Both the position numbers and the translations under genes were made by a program. This document shows positions 18,346 to 28,227 of a stretch of DNA of 64,000 bases, piece after piece. The stretch is from Peromyscus leucopus (taxonomy: Eukaryota > Chordata > Mammalia > Rodentia > Cricetidae): assembly GCF_004664715.2 (NCBI RefSeq), contig NC_051065.1:147881487-147945486 (forward strand), written 5' to 3'. The notes under the pieces are model-generated. The model ran no database searches, was not told the origin of the DNA, and was given only the letters and a program-made list of their open reading frames with translations. The first letter of the stretch is position 1. Each line of letters opens with the position of its first letter.

Positions 18346-19278
18346 TTATTATTACCAACTATTTAGGCTAATAAGGAAATGCAGGTTAGTAGTCACCTAT
18401 TACAATCAAATTTGTGGTCACATTAAATATGTTTTCAAAGTCAATCAGAAATGTATTTTAGATAGACAGGTTGTCTTCAAACACTTCAGAGATTTACAGA
18501 ATATGGCATTTAAGATGTTTTAATAACATTTTTTTTTTATGACAATGAGACATATCTGCTCCTAGCAGCACCAATCTACTTCAGAGATGATGATGGGCAC
18601 TGAAGGAACTCCATATGGAATCTACTTTCTTTGTGGCAAAAGTTAGCCACTGGGCAAGAAAGTGGCCTTGCCTCGATTGCTGGCAGTATGCTGTGCAAAT
18701 GGGACAAGCAGGACACAAAGGAAAGGGCTGCTGAACCTTGCTAAGACAAAATAAGACAGCCCTTCAGAAAATCCTACTTCACAGAAAAGTCTGTCAGATA
18801 TGCCAGGCCTGTAGGCAGAAGATGGGTGCCCCCATGTTGGGTGAACCAAAGTTGGGAACCTTGGGTGACTGTCTAGGCAGCCAGGTGTTTCTGTCATTTC
18901 TCACATTTTTTGGAAGTCCCTTGCTTGCACTTCCTGCTTCCTCAGGTAATATTATTTCCTTCTCAGGACTCTGATGGAGTTGAAGACTTTATAGTTTTCC
19001 TTGTTACCAGATTCAGAAAAGAAATTTACCAAGGAAATGTAAAGTATGAGGTTGAGAGATATTAAAAGATAGTTTTGATAATGCAAGTTAGGATAGAAAG
19101 CGAATTAGGTACAACGTTTTGGACTCACCAAGATAGGATAGATATGGAGTATTTTTCTCTGAATTTGTCAGTTGTTAATGGACTAGACATTGTTGATGTG
19201 TTTATTGCTTGTATTATTGTTTATAGTTATTGTACTTATTGTATATGTTTTTCTTAGTTATAACCTTCTTTTTTATTT
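18346..19278 (+). other. ERV 3' region upstream of the polypurine tract
   Basis: About 930 bases without SINEs that lead into the polypurine tract. No envelope-like frame is seen. I assign it to the provirus by position only. Confidence 0.5.
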
Positions 19279-19279
19279 T

Positions 19280-19298
19280 AGAAAAAAAAAAAGGGAAA
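19280..19298 (+). promoter_or_regulatory. Polypurine tract of the ERV
   Basis: 'GAAAAAAAAAAAGGGAAA' directly abuts the TG of the LTR, which is the expected site of plus-strand DNA priming. Confidence 0.8.
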
Positions 19299-19655
19299 TG
19301 TGGTGATACTTTGTGTATGCTCTAACAAATAAAGCTTGCCTGAAGATCAGAGGGCAAAGCCAGCCACTAGTTAGCCGTAGAGATCAAACAAGGGTGACAC
19401 ACACCTTTAATCCCAGCACTGGGGATCTTATGCCTTTGCTCTCAGTACTTGGGAGGCACAGACACAGGCCTTTAATCTCAGCGCTACGGAGGTGGAGACA
19501 GGAAGTGATATGGCTGGGCGGAGAGAGGAATATCAGGTGGGAGGAGACAGGAGCTCAGTCTTTTCGGCTGAGGAGTTGGTGAGGTGAGAGGTGGCTGTGG
19601 CTTAGTCCTTTGTCTCTCTGATCTTCAGGCAAGCTTTGTTAGAGCATACACCACA
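19299..19655 (+). mobile_element. LTR with inverted-repeat ends
   Basis: Starts TGTGGTGATAC right after the polypurine tract and carries AATAAAG near its 5' end. Two B1-like blocks lie inside ('CACACACCTTTAATCCCAGC' and 'GGCCTTTAATCTCAGCGCTA'). Its last ~40 bases (AGCATACACCACA end) are the reverse complement of its first ~50, apart from small gaps. The expected end for this family (CATGCTACA, as at 13248) is missing. Confidence 0.85.
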
Positions 19656-19725
19656 CACCACTCAGACACACACATACACATAATCAAAAATAATTTTAAA
19701 GCATAAACTTTAAAAACCTAGCTGT

Positions 19726-20163
19726 TGTAGAATATTATTTTAACTATGCAAAGATGTGTTATATTAGTTTATGCTGCTTTTGTTTAACAAAGCAAGGGTG
19801 TTTAATTATGTTTCACCTTGCCTGCCTAAGCACTGATTGGGCTAATAAAGAGCTGAGTGGCCAATAGCTAGGCAGAGAAAGGATAGGCGGGGCTGGCAGG
19901 CACAGAGAATGGATAGGAAGAGAAATCTAAGCTTGAAAGGAGAAGAGAAAGGAAGAATGAGAGGAGGAGGAGAGAATGAGCCCGGACAGGAAATCAGGCA
20001 GACACCAGACAGATAGACATAGAGAAGCAGGGAAAGTAAGATATACAGAAGTAAGAAAGGTAATAAGCCCTGAGGCAAAATGTAGATAAAGAGAAACAGG
20101 TTAATTTAAGGGGAAAAGTCTGGCCAGAAACATGCTTAAGGTAGGCCAATCATTCAAAACTAA
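19726..20163 (+). mobile_element. LTR of a third family, 3'-truncated
   Basis: Begins TGTAGAATATTATTTTAAC. It contains 'CTAATAAAGAGCTGAGTGGC', 'GGATAGGCGGGGCTGGCAGG' and a purine-rich stretch of GAGGAGGAGAG repeats. I recall this layout from rodent LTRs but cannot name the family. A B1 cuts it off. Confidence 0.65.
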
Positions 20164-20165
20164 TA

Positions 20166-20317
20166 AGTAGCGGAGTGGTGGTGGTGCACACCTTTAATCC
20201 CAGCACTCAGGAGGCAGAGGCAGGTGGATCTCTGAGTTTGAAGCCAGCCTGGTCTACAGAGTGAGTTCCAGGACAGCCAGGGCTACACAGAGAGACCCTG
20301 TTTGGGAAAAGGAAAAA
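20166..20317 (+). mobile_element. B1 SINE
   Basis: 'GTGGTGGTGGTGCACACCTT' to 'AGAGACCCTGTTTGGGAAAA'. Confidence 0.93.
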
Positions 20318-20321
20318 AAAA

Positions 20322-20409
20322 AATGTCTCTTGACTGAATTCTTTCTTTCAATACCCAGAACCCACATGGTGAGAGGAGAAAACCAATTCCCACTACCCTG
20401 CAACATACA

Positions 20410-20459
<50 letters not shown>
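20322..20459 (+). mobile_element. B3 fragment with (CA)n tail
   Basis: 'CAATACCCAGAACCCACATG' is a B3 piece. (CA)n runs 20405-20459. Confidence 0.75.
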
Positions 20460-20462
<3 letters not shown>

Positions 20463-20697
20463 CTATATATAATGAAACATTTTAAATAAGAGTCAAAGGC
20501 CTTGTAACAAACATTCTAACACCTATTTTTTGGCTTGCAGATATTTAATTTTTGTTGAATATATTCGTGAGACAGAATCACTGGCTGATATAGCGTAGAC
20601 CTATGTTCTGTTTAGATAAATACTGCCAGTTTTGCAAAGCAGGCTTTTGTTTTTTTGTTTACCATTTATCTGTTTATATAACCATTAACAACGTATG

Positions 20698-20810
20698 AAC
20701 TAGATATGATGGTTCGAGCCTTTAATTCAGCACTGAGGCAGGAGGACTACAACTAGTTCAAGGCCTGTCTGCTGTACAGAGTGAGACCCTGTCTGAAAAA
20801 GCCAAAACCA
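20698..20810 (+). mobile_element. Diverged B1 SINE
   Basis: 'GAGCCTTTAATTCAGCACTG' and 'GAGTGAGACCCTGTCTGAAA'. Confidence 0.72.
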
Positions 20811-20811
20811 G

Positions 20812-20963
20812 GGCTGGAAAGATGGCTCAGCTGTTAAGAGTGCTTGATGATCTTCTGGAGGACCTGAGTTCAGTTCTCATCACTCAGACCAGACAACTCA
20901 CAACTGCTTACAGCTCCAGACCCAGGGGATCTGATTCACACATCTGGGGCAGGCACACACACA

Positions 20964-20996
<33 letters not shown>

Positions 20997-20998
20997 AT
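20812..20998 (+). mobile_element. B3 SINE with (CA)n
   Basis: 'GGGCTGGAAAGATGGCTCAG', 'GGACCTGAGTTCAGTTCTCA' and (CA)n at 20957-20994. Confidence 0.88.
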
Positions 20999-21002
20999 AA
21001 AA

Positions 21003-21152
21003 AGAAATTTTTTTTGAGACAAGGTTTCTCTGTGTAACCTTGGCTATCCTGGAACTTGTTGTGTAGACCAGGCTGGCCTTGAACTCACAGAGATCCACCT
21101 GACTCGGCCTCCCAAATGCTTGGGATTAAAGGAGTGTGCCACCACCACTCTG
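21003..21152 (-). mobile_element. B1 SINE
   Basis: 'GAGACAAGGTTTCTCTGTGT', 'GACCAGGCTGGCCTTGAACT' and 'GGGATTAAAGGAGTGTGCC'. Confidence 0.93.
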
Positions 21153-21189
21153 CTCACAGAACAAATCTAAGGAAAACAAACAAACAAAC

Positions 21190-21314
21190 AAAGCCAGGCA
21201 TGGTGGCAAATAATTCAGGACGTAGGGGCAGGACGATCAGGAGGCCTCAACTACACTGCGAGTTTGGGGCCAGCCTGGGCTATATAAAGTCCCTGTCCAA
21301 AAAAAAAAAAAAGC
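21190..21314 (+). mobile_element. Diverged B1 SINE
   Basis: 'AGCCAGGCATGGTGGCAAAT', 'GGGGCCAGCCTGGGCTATAT' and an A tail. Confidence 0.78.
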
Positions 21315-21750
21315 CAAAATAATGTATGAGAGTTCTAGTCACCCCTGCTGCTTGGCATTCCTTTTCCCCCCTCCCAGACCAGACCCCTTTTCTAGTGTTT
21401 CAGCCTTCTGGTGCGTGCTTCCTGGTTTATATAGCTTTAATTTGAAGTTCCCTAGTGAATTCCTCAGTTGCACACCTTTGCAAGTGTGAGTTTGTTCATT
21501 GCAAATACCCTTTCTGAGAAGTGCAACTCCAATCTTAATTTTTAAAAAAAAAAAAAAAAAAACCCTGACAGCCCTTGCTTCTGGGCTCCGGGTCATTGCA
21601 AGTCTGGCTTTCCGCTTCCCAAACCTAGTCGTCTGGTCTGCTGAGTTCTTGCCCACCACACACCAACGGGGCAGCAGACCTTTAGGACACCGAAGCCCCA
21701 AACCCCCAGATTCCTTTCAGAGGCGAACGAACACATTGGTTTTGCAGGGT
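21315..21750. other. Unique sequence upstream of the second CpG island
   Basis: No SINEs. A 21-base A-run at 21542-21562 is the only simple repeat. GC rises gradually toward the island. Confidence 0.5.
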
Positions 21751-22420
21751 CCCGGTGCTCCTTTCGCTGGGACCTCTGTGCGCAGTCCCGGGGGGGCGTG
21801 CAGGCGCGAGGGGCACCGGTATCTCTTAAAGCAGCAATGCCACCACACTCTTAACGGCGGCGCGGAGGATGGCGGGTCCAGGACGGTTACCCCGTGAAGG
21901 CTCGGGTCGCTCCCGAGGACCCCAGACTGCGGCTGGTCTGGTCGGTTGGTGGCCAGGTGAGGAGCAGGGCGCGGGCGGCGGGACCCTTGCCTCCCCGGTA
22001 GGTGGAGCGTGCGAGGCGGACGCAGCGAGCAGCGGGCGCCGGGCACGTTTTCCTCCGTCAACGGACCCTTCGGAACGGAAAGCCAGCCGGCGACGGCGCG
22101 GGGCTAACGGCTGGAGGCTGCGGCGGTGGCGGTGGCGGTGGCGGTGGCAGCGGCGCTGTCACTCCGGCGCGGCGCCCGGGGCAGAGCGGGGCCGCGACGC
22201 AGGCGATTGGGCGGAGCTCGGCGCCGGGCCGCTGCGGGGATGGTGGGTGAGAGGCGGGAGGAGGTCGCAGTGGGTGGAGGGTGGAGGCTGCTCTGGGGGT
22301 CGCCCCCATCGGCGTTCACTGAGCACCCTACCGCATCCCAGGGCTCAGCTAAGCACACTGCCAAACGCCCCGCCCTCCTGCACTCAGCATCCTAGGCAGG
22401 ACAGGTGGGGAGCATAGATC
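21750..22420. promoter_or_regulatory. CpG island promoter, gene unknown
   Basis: Dense CpG over about 650 bases. It includes a GGTGGC/GGC repeat at about 22124-22150 and GATTGGGCGGAGC (inverted CCAAT next to a GC box) at 22204-22216. Repeats are absent across the island, as expected for a protected promoter. A candidate coding exon lies inside (21869-21956). A second ATG near 22239 is also followed by a GTGGGT donor-like sequence. Confidence 0.75.
21869..21956 (+). CDS. Candidate first coding exon in a CpG island, gene unknown
   Basis: The ATG sits in near-ideal context (CGGAGG ATG GCG). It opens 29 codons plus one base, beginning MAGPGRLPRE, rich in Gly/Pro/Arg. The sequence then meets a consensus donor CAG|GTGAGG at 21954-21962, leaving phase 1. 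The upstream 100 bases are CpG-rich and repeat-free. I see no family motif in so short a peptide, no signal peptide and no partner exon. Without splicing the frame would run on to 22417, which is expected in GC-rich DNA. It could equally be 5' UTR of a transcript starting further downstream. Confidence 0.4.
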
Positions 22421-22454
22421 ATAGCGGGAATCTTTGTAAGTGGGGAGGGAAATT

Positions 22455-22640
22455 ACAGCCTTGGCCATGCCTGGAAGGAGCTACACCGCTGAGCTACATC
22501 ACCAGCCTTGTTGAGTTTTGAGACAGAGTTTCTCTGTGGCCTTGAACTCCCTTCTAGCCCAGGCTGGAACTTTAGATCCTCCTGCATCAGGCTCCCAGAG
22601 TACCTAAAATTACAGACCCTTGCCATCAGACCTGTAAATC
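22455..22640 (-). mobile_element. B4 (tRNA-like plus B1) SINE
   Basis: 'CTACACCGCTGAGCTACATC' is an inverted tRNA-like head. It is followed by a reverse B1 ('GAGACAGAGTTTCTCTGTGG', 'AGCCCAGGCTGGAACTTTAG'). Confidence 0.75.
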
Positions 22641-23094
22641 TTCTCAAGGGAAGTGTAATCAAGTGAAGGAATCAGGACAAGACTGTATGTTAAGTGCGGG
22701 GTAGAGAGAGTGGTTTGTCTGAGATGAACCTTTTAGAGAGTAATTCCACAAAGACCTCAGAGCGAGGAGCCTCAAGTGGATCCAAGCAGAACTGGACTTC
22801 AGAGCGAAAACTGTGTTAGCCGTGAAAGACGGCTGCAAGAGTCTGAAGCCAGAGGCAAACTCTTTTCCCCAGCAAACTATGGGTTATTCAGTCATCAAGT
22901 GACCTATTCCCTAAGTGTTTGAGAAAGTCCGAAAAGCCAACTGCCCTGGGAGAAATGGTGTTAACTTCTCCCAGTTGAATACATAGAGAGAAGAGTTATT
23001 CTGAGTTAATCACTTTAACGTGTAGTACTGGGGAGTGAACACGTCCTAGGCTAGTATCCCCCTGCTCCGCTCTACATACACCCCCACCCCCCAC
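22641..23094. other. Unique sequence downstream of the second island
   Basis: About 450 bases without recognisable repeats or exon signals. Confidence 0.5.
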
Positions 23095-23190
23095 CCAGAT
23101 GTTTTGCATTTAGTTTTGAGACAGGATCTTACTTCGTTGCTCAGGCTGCCCTTGACCCCTATGATCCTGCTGCCTTACCTTGAAATGGTT
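23095..23190 (-). mobile_element. Diverged B1 SINE
   Basis: 'TTTTGAGACAGGATCTTACT' and 'TGCTCAGGCTGCCCTTGACC'. Confidence 0.7.
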
Positions 23191-23220
23191 ATTTTTCACA
23201 TTTCAGGGTTCATTTATTCA

Positions 23221-23405
23221 GTGTGTGTGTGTGTGTCTGTGTGTCTGTGTGTGTGTCTGTGTGTGTGTGTGTTTTCATGGATGTGTCAGTCAAAGGACAA
23301 CTTGTCAGATTGGTTCCTTCCACTATTGGGTTCCAGGGATCAAAATCAGGTTGTCTGGCTTGGCAGCAAGCACCTCCACCCACTGAACTATCTTGCTGGT
23401 CCGGG
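23221..23405 (-). mobile_element. B3 SINE with (TG)n
   Basis: An imperfect (TG)n/(TC) run at 23221-23272 is followed by a reverse B3 body ('GGGTTCCAGGGATCAAAATC', 'CCCACTGAACTATCTTGCTG'). Confidence 0.82.
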
Positions 23406-23457
23406 CCCCTCACTTTTAAAGAAAAGTGTATTTTTTTGAATTACAAGAGCAGTGTGA

Positions 23458-23532
23458 GGTTTTTTGTTTGTTTGTTTGTTTGTTTGTTTTGGTTTTGTTT
23501 TGTTTTGTTTGGTTTGGTTTGGTTTGGTTTGC
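23458..23532. repeat. (TTTG)n / (GTTTT)n low-complexity stretch
   Basis: About 75 bases alternate GTTT and GTTTT units. Likely relic of a SINE tail. Confidence 0.9.
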
Positions 23533-23611
23533 TTTTCCAAATGAGAGTGACCCAGAAGGTAAGATGTAAGAGTGTTGTGAGGAAGGCAGCAGAAGATAAA
23601 ATGCAAGAAAG

Positions 23612-23783
23612 AGCGGGGCGTCAGTGGTGGCGCACCCCTTTAATGCCAGCACTCGGGAGGCAGAGCCAGGCGGATCTCTGTGAGTTCGAGGCCAGCCTGG
23701 GCAACCAAGTGAGTTCCAGGAAAGGCGCAAAGCTACACAGAGAAACCCTGTCTCAAAAAAAAAAAAAAAAAAAAAAAAAAAAG
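23612..23783 (+). mobile_element. Young B1 SINE with target duplication
   Basis: B1 of the 'GGAAAGGCGCAAAGCTACAC' type with a 28-base A tail. ATGCAAGAAAG (23601-23611) and ATGTAAGAAAG (23784-23794) flank it. Confidence 0.95.
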
Positions 23784-23799
23784 ATGTAAGAAAGCTAGA

Positions 23800-23897
23800 G
23801 TCACCAGTGTGGTGACAGATGCCTTCAGTCCCAGCGCTCTGAAAGCTAAAGCAGGAAGGTCGTATATAAGTTTGAAGCCAGACTGGCTGCATAACCA

Positions 23898-23944
<47 letters not shown>
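23800..23944 (+). mobile_element. Diverged B1 SINE ending in (CA)n
   Basis: 'GTGGTGACAGATGCCTTCAG' and 'AGTTTGAAGCCAGACTGGCT', then (CA)n at 23899-23944. Confidence 0.75.
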
Positions 23945-23947
<3 letters not shown>

Positions 23948-24214
23948 CAACAAAGGAAGGAAGAGAAGGAGGAACAGAGAGGGCGAGACAGTCAGAGGGA
24001 CAGCGTGTCCTAAGTCTCCAACCAAACTAGTATTTTCACTTACTGCGTCTCAGCTGACATTCAAAGCCAGCCATCCAGGTCAGGGGAAGGGGGGGGGGGT
24101 GGTGGTGGAGGAAACGGACAGCTGGTTCAGTCAGGCCGTGATTCCCGACTGCTGCGACTCGCTGGAGTGGTCTTGAGCAAAAGTGAAGGTAAAACGAGGC
24201 AGATGCTTTCAGAT

Positions 24215-24310
24215 GGTTTGCCGTTGTTTCTCAGAGTCACACTGGGTAGTCCTGGTCATCCTGAAACTCTGTCTTCTGCGTGGTGGGATTAAAGGAGGGT
24301 GACACCAGCT
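24215..24310 (-). mobile_element. Diverged B1 SINE
   Basis: 'GTAGTCCTGGTCATCCTGAA' and 'GGGATTAAAGGAGGGTGACA'. It follows a G-rich run at 24080-24105. Confidence 0.6.
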
Positions 24311-24371
24311 AGTTCAAATAGTTTAAATCTGTTGTTCGTAGTTTTATTTGCAGCAATGGAAAACTGAGTCA

Positions 24372-24505
24372 GGAGTTGGTGGTGTATGCCTCCCAGCACT
24401 TAGGAGGCAGAGGCAGGCAGATCTCTGTGAGTTCGAGGCCAACCTGGTCTACAGAGCGAATTCCAAGATAGCCAGGGCTACGCAAAGAAGCTCTGTCTGG
24501 GGGTG
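24372..24505 (+). mobile_element. B1 SINE
   Basis: 'CCTCCCAGCACTTAGGAGGC', 'GAGTTCGAGGCCAACCTGGT' and 'AGAAGCTCTGTCTGGGGG'. Confidence 0.9.
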
Positions 24506-24890
24506 AGGGGGAGGAATTGAGAACTGGAAACAGCTCAAGTGTTCAACAACAAAAAGCGGATGGGTAGATGATATATTCCATCCATGTGATAGAATACTAC
24601 AGGACTATTCTGCACTATAGAAGCATCTATACAAGAGAAGAGGCTATTGAAGCAGAATTGTGTTCATTTTGAAGAGATTTCAAAATAGCTTTTAAGCAGC
24701 AGGGTTAAGAGCAAGAAGACAACCTGAAAGTGTGAGCGTGGGTTTCTCAGGGGAGAGTCGCCAGCCACAGGCTATTGATTGGACCACAGCATAACGGAAT
24801 CTCTAAGTATGCTGGGAGCTGCAGGTGTAGGTCTCCAAACACTGTAACTCGTACATGACCTCATGCTGCATGAAATCACAGAATTTGTGA
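24506..24890. other. Unique sequence
   Basis: No repeat or gene recognised in about 385 bases. Confidence 0.45.
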
Positions 24891-24892
24891 AG

Positions 24893-25115
24893 GTGGAGAG
24901 ATGGCTCAGTAGTTAAGAGCACTGGCTGCTCTTGCAGAGGAACTGGGTTCGGTTCCCCGCACCCACACAGTGGCTCACACCACCATCCCTAACTCCAGTT
25001 CCAGGAGATCTGACACCTCCTTGTGACCTCCTTGGACATCAAGCATGTATGCAGTAGACAAACCTACATGCAGGCCAAACACCCATGTACATAAACAATA
25101 ACATAAGTCTAAAAA
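24893..25115 (+). mobile_element. B3 SINE
   Basis: 'GGTGGAGAGATGGCTCAGTA', 'GGAACTGGGTTCGGTTCCCC' and a CA/AATAA-rich end. Confidence 0.9.
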
Positions 25116-25154
25116 ATGAAGGAAAAAAATATCCCCCAGAATTTGTGTCCACAT

Positions 25155-25240
25155 TCTTCCTGCTCATTCTGCAGATGGGGAAACTGTTAGTTGGTGACTG
25201 AGTAATGGCTCAAACTAGAGGTTTTTTACCATACTCAACT
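25155..25240 (+). mobile_element. Possible MIR fragment
   Basis: 'CTGCAGATGGGGAAACTGTT' resembles the conserved MIR core. Too short and mutated for certainty. Confidence 0.4.
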
Positions 25241-26139
25241 GTCTTTATCTTTCCTCTACCCAGGAGCTTCACTGTTAACCCTTCCCCCCACCACCACCCC
25301 ACCCCCACCCCCCGCCGGCCGTGGAACAAGAATTCCAGAATTGAGTTGATTTAAGATACCATTAGAATGTATGGAAATTCATCTCCCACTATCATAGTGC
25401 TCCGTTGTCCAGGGGCTAAGTCGCAGGCTATGCTCTCGGGGAACCTAATTAGACAGAGCAAAAAACTAATGAACCTATTACAACTTACAGGAAGCTGTGC
25501 CTTGAAGAGGAATTTGAAGAAGGGTCAAGTCTTACGACGATAGAGAGATGGAGAGCAATAAACAGAATGTGAGTAACAGAGATTAATGTCCCATTGGCAT
25601 CAGACTGCTGATCATCTCAGCGCTTGCCATCTCTCTGAACTTTTCTTGTCTTGATAATAATGTAAGGCATATAAGTGATGACAGAGGAGCCCGTTACCGC
25701 TTTAGCCTATAGGAGAGACCGTTACTACAACAGCCTCAGATTTTGTCTCCTGAACATTTCAATGGTCATCCTTAGGAGAGTAGTTGTCTCCTTTAGCATG
25801 CTTTTCAAGCTAAGACAGTGATTTCCTTTGTATCATTAGCATATATTATTTGTAAAAATATGATTCATTATGTTTTCATATGTAGATGTACTGTTCTTAA
25901 GTCCTTCCGTGATATTCACTCCCCCAATTTATCCTTTGCTCCCTCTCTCCCTCCCTTTTATTTCCCTACATTTTTTAATATGGGATACTTCACAGATTTA
26001 CATGTTGTCCTTGCATAGGGAATAAGCTCAGTCAGATTAGTACATAAACTACAGAAATGACCATAGTGGTCCTTTCTATCTGCCACATCTTTATTGAATA
26101 TTGTAATCGGATTTTTCTTTGGGGCACCAGCTCACATGG
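25241..26139. other. Unique sequence without a supported gene
   Basis: A C-rich stretch at 25284-25315 and otherwise ordinary single-copy sequence. Confidence 0.5.
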
Positions 26140-26450
26140 AAGACTTGTTAATTGTGAAACCTTGACATTAGCTTAGGCTTGTTTTTAACTAGCTCATAAC
26201 TTAAATTAACCCATTTCTATTAATCTAAGTTCTGTCATGTACAGCCCATCCTGCTTCCTGTGTCTCCTCGTGTGTTGTGTGTCTCTGTCTCTCTGTCTCT
26301 GTCTCCCCCCCCCAGATTCCTCCTCCTCCGCCTCCTTCCACTCTCTCCCTGGAAGTCCTGCCTATACCTCCTGCCTAGCTATTGGCTTTTTATCACACCA
26401 ATCACAGCAATACACCTTCACACAGTGTACAACTATCCACGACAGAATAT
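26140..26450 (-). mobile_element. LTR, minus strand
   Basis: Same family as at 16.0 and 31.6 kb: 'TTAAATTAACCCATTTCTAT', 'CTGCCTAGCTATTGGCTTTT' and 'ATCACACCAATCACAGCAAT'. An internal CT/C-run at 26275-26315 has expanded. Confidence 0.7.
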
Positions 26451-27290
26451 ATTACTTTTCTCGGAAGATGTGAACTCATATCTATTCATCCAGAAAAGTT
26501 ACCAATGACAGACCAAAGAATTGACTCCACCTCAGATCTAGCTTAATGACCAGGAGGAGGTTTATTGATGTAACTTAACAGGAGTATGGATAAGGAATGA
26601 CTTATCTGCCCACAGATGACTCAAAGGAGGCAGCTAGGTCATCCAAAGCACACTGCATGGGTGAGGATTCATGGAAGATGAGTCATTGGAGTTCCCTGTA
26701 CAGCTTGCAGGCAGCTTACCACCCCATTCCCCCCCATCCCCCACCCCCCCCAACCCCCGCCAGCAAGTGCTTAAATGACCTCAGGGAGGCCCTCCTGACT
26801 TGTAGGTTTCATGAGCTTCCTTAGCCTCCAATTGGCAAGCTTTCAACCCCCTCTCTCCTCCTGGAAGAAACAGCTGTAGGACACATACCCAGGTGAATTT
26901 ACCCCGATGAGCAGACAATGCCCCTTTACAGGATTTGAGGGGCGAAAACAGTATACATCTATTCACAGAGACTGAGAAGCCATGGGCTGGAGGAAGAATC
27001 AGTGCCCGGAATTTGTGGCACAAACAGTACATCAATTTCCCTGGCAAGAGAAACTGGCTTTGTTCGTGCCAGTGAGGTTCAGAAGAGCTGGCAGGACACG
27101 CGGTGATGACTAAGTCATGGTTCCCCGGCAAGCTGGGGGTGGTGCCAGAGGGAGAGTGCTTTGTGAACTGGTCAGGCAGTGCCTCGTAGATGAGTGGGTG
27201 ACCATTAGCCTCTTCTACCAGAGCAGATGGGGCGGGGGCGGGTGGGGGCATGAGGTGCCAGGATGTTGGCTTTCAGTATGAGATCCCTTT
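26451..27290 (-). other. Unassigned stretch, possibly an old LTR or transcript end
   Basis: Read on the minus strand, 'CAATAAACCTCCTCCTGGTC' (about 26560) is a polyadenylation-like signal. A 156-codon minus-strand frame (26781-27251) has no family resemblance. I cannot decide between a degenerate LTR and unique DNA. A C-rich run lies at 26726-26760. Confidence 0.3.
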
Positions 27291-27439
27291 TTAATGTGTT
27301 TGTTTTCATCACTAACCAAAAGCATGGCTGCTCTGTGCTCTGCCCACTCCAATTCCACATCAAGCTGCCCTGTAGCAGATCGTGGCTCACCCTCGCCGTG
27401 TGTATTGAATAATTAAGCTTTCCTATTTAAGACAAGGAG

Positions 27440-27735
27440 TTACTCTGTTTTCCATTTCAAAGATTGTGGGCTACAATGGGTACAAAGTAAGTCCAAGGCT
27501 AGCCTATGCTACCTAGTCTCAAAAAGAAAAAGAAACTATGTAAGCTACCCTGTTTCTCCTATTTTGGCTTCCTGATTGTGCCAGCCTTATCATAAAGGTA
27601 ACATACATCATTGGTATATTTGTTTGTTCGTTTGAATCAGGATCTTATTTTGTAATCTGAGTTACAAACCTCAAACTCACTATCCTCTTGCCTCGCTCCA
27701 CAATACTGAGATTACTACTGTGCGCCACCATGCCC
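27440..27735. mobile_element. Two diverged B1 fragments
   Basis: A + strand fragment at 27460-27530 ('AAGGCTAGCCTATGCTACCT') and a minus-strand one at 27615-27732 ('CAAACCTCAAACTCACTATC', 'GTGCGCCACCATGCCC'). Confidence 0.6.
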
Positions 27736-27914
27736 TCTTCTTGTTGTTCTATTTTCAAAGAAATATTTATCAGTTGAACTTATAGTAATACAGAAGTTAA
27801 GGGAAAGCGTCCTCTGAAATTTGGTGGGAATAAAGGCTAAGTAAAGGTTAAAGTGTTTGTGGTGTTACTAGCAATTGAAAACAGTGGTTTTACTGTATTT
27901 ATTCACAACTCTTT

Positions 27915-28030
27915 GTGGACAGGGGTGCACATGTGTCCCTATGAACATGTGGAGGTCAGAGGGTAATTTTCGGAGGTCATCAGGTTAGTAGCAGGCACTT
28001 TTACCAGATGCTCCATCGCACTTGCCCTGG
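27915..28030 (-). mobile_element. B3 SINE fragment
   Basis: 'GGAGGTCAGAGGGTAATTTT' and 'GATGCTCCATCGCACTTGCC' in reverse orientation. Confidence 0.6.
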
Positions 28031-28227
28031 TTTTACTGTTGACAAGGCCGTTTTGACCAAGCTGAAAGTGTGTCCATTATCACACCAGCATCAAGGGCAA
28101 GAACTCAGAATTCAAGGTGAACCAAGAGTAATGGGTTAAATCCATAGTGAGGAAAAGAAGCTGTAGTCCACCGTTGGATTTTTAGTCAGAAAGAAATACC
28201 AATTTAGAAAAATTAAAAATAAAAAAG

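Larger units (their letters stand above)
11970..19655 (+). mobile_element. Decayed class II (ERVK-like) endogenous retrovirus with nested insertions
   Basis: The + strand holds, in order: a protease end and reverse transcriptase (12000-12850 and 13250-13720), RNase H (about 13990-14210), integrase (about 14640-15620), a long non-coding 3' part, a polypurine tract (19280-19298) and an LTR (19299-19655). gag is absent and I see no env frame. Stops, frameshifts and at least six later insertions (LTRs at 12849 and 16511; SINEs at 14437, 14728, 17641 and 17981) break it. The residue patterns fit betaretrovirus-like (IAP/ERVK) elements. It cannot encode a working product. Its family name is not assigned. 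Confidence 0.88.

Noticed and set aside
22002..22364. Alternative frames in the second CpG island, including Ala/Arg- and Gly-rich ones
   Set aside because: Driven by the GGC/GGT repeat; only the ATG with donor at 21869 has supporting signals.
23223..23940. 188- and 174-codon frames
   Set aside because: They consist of TG repeats, TTTG runs and B1 sequence.
26781..27251. 156-codon minus-strand frame
   Set aside because: No family, no splice context and a possible LTR; not listed as a gene.
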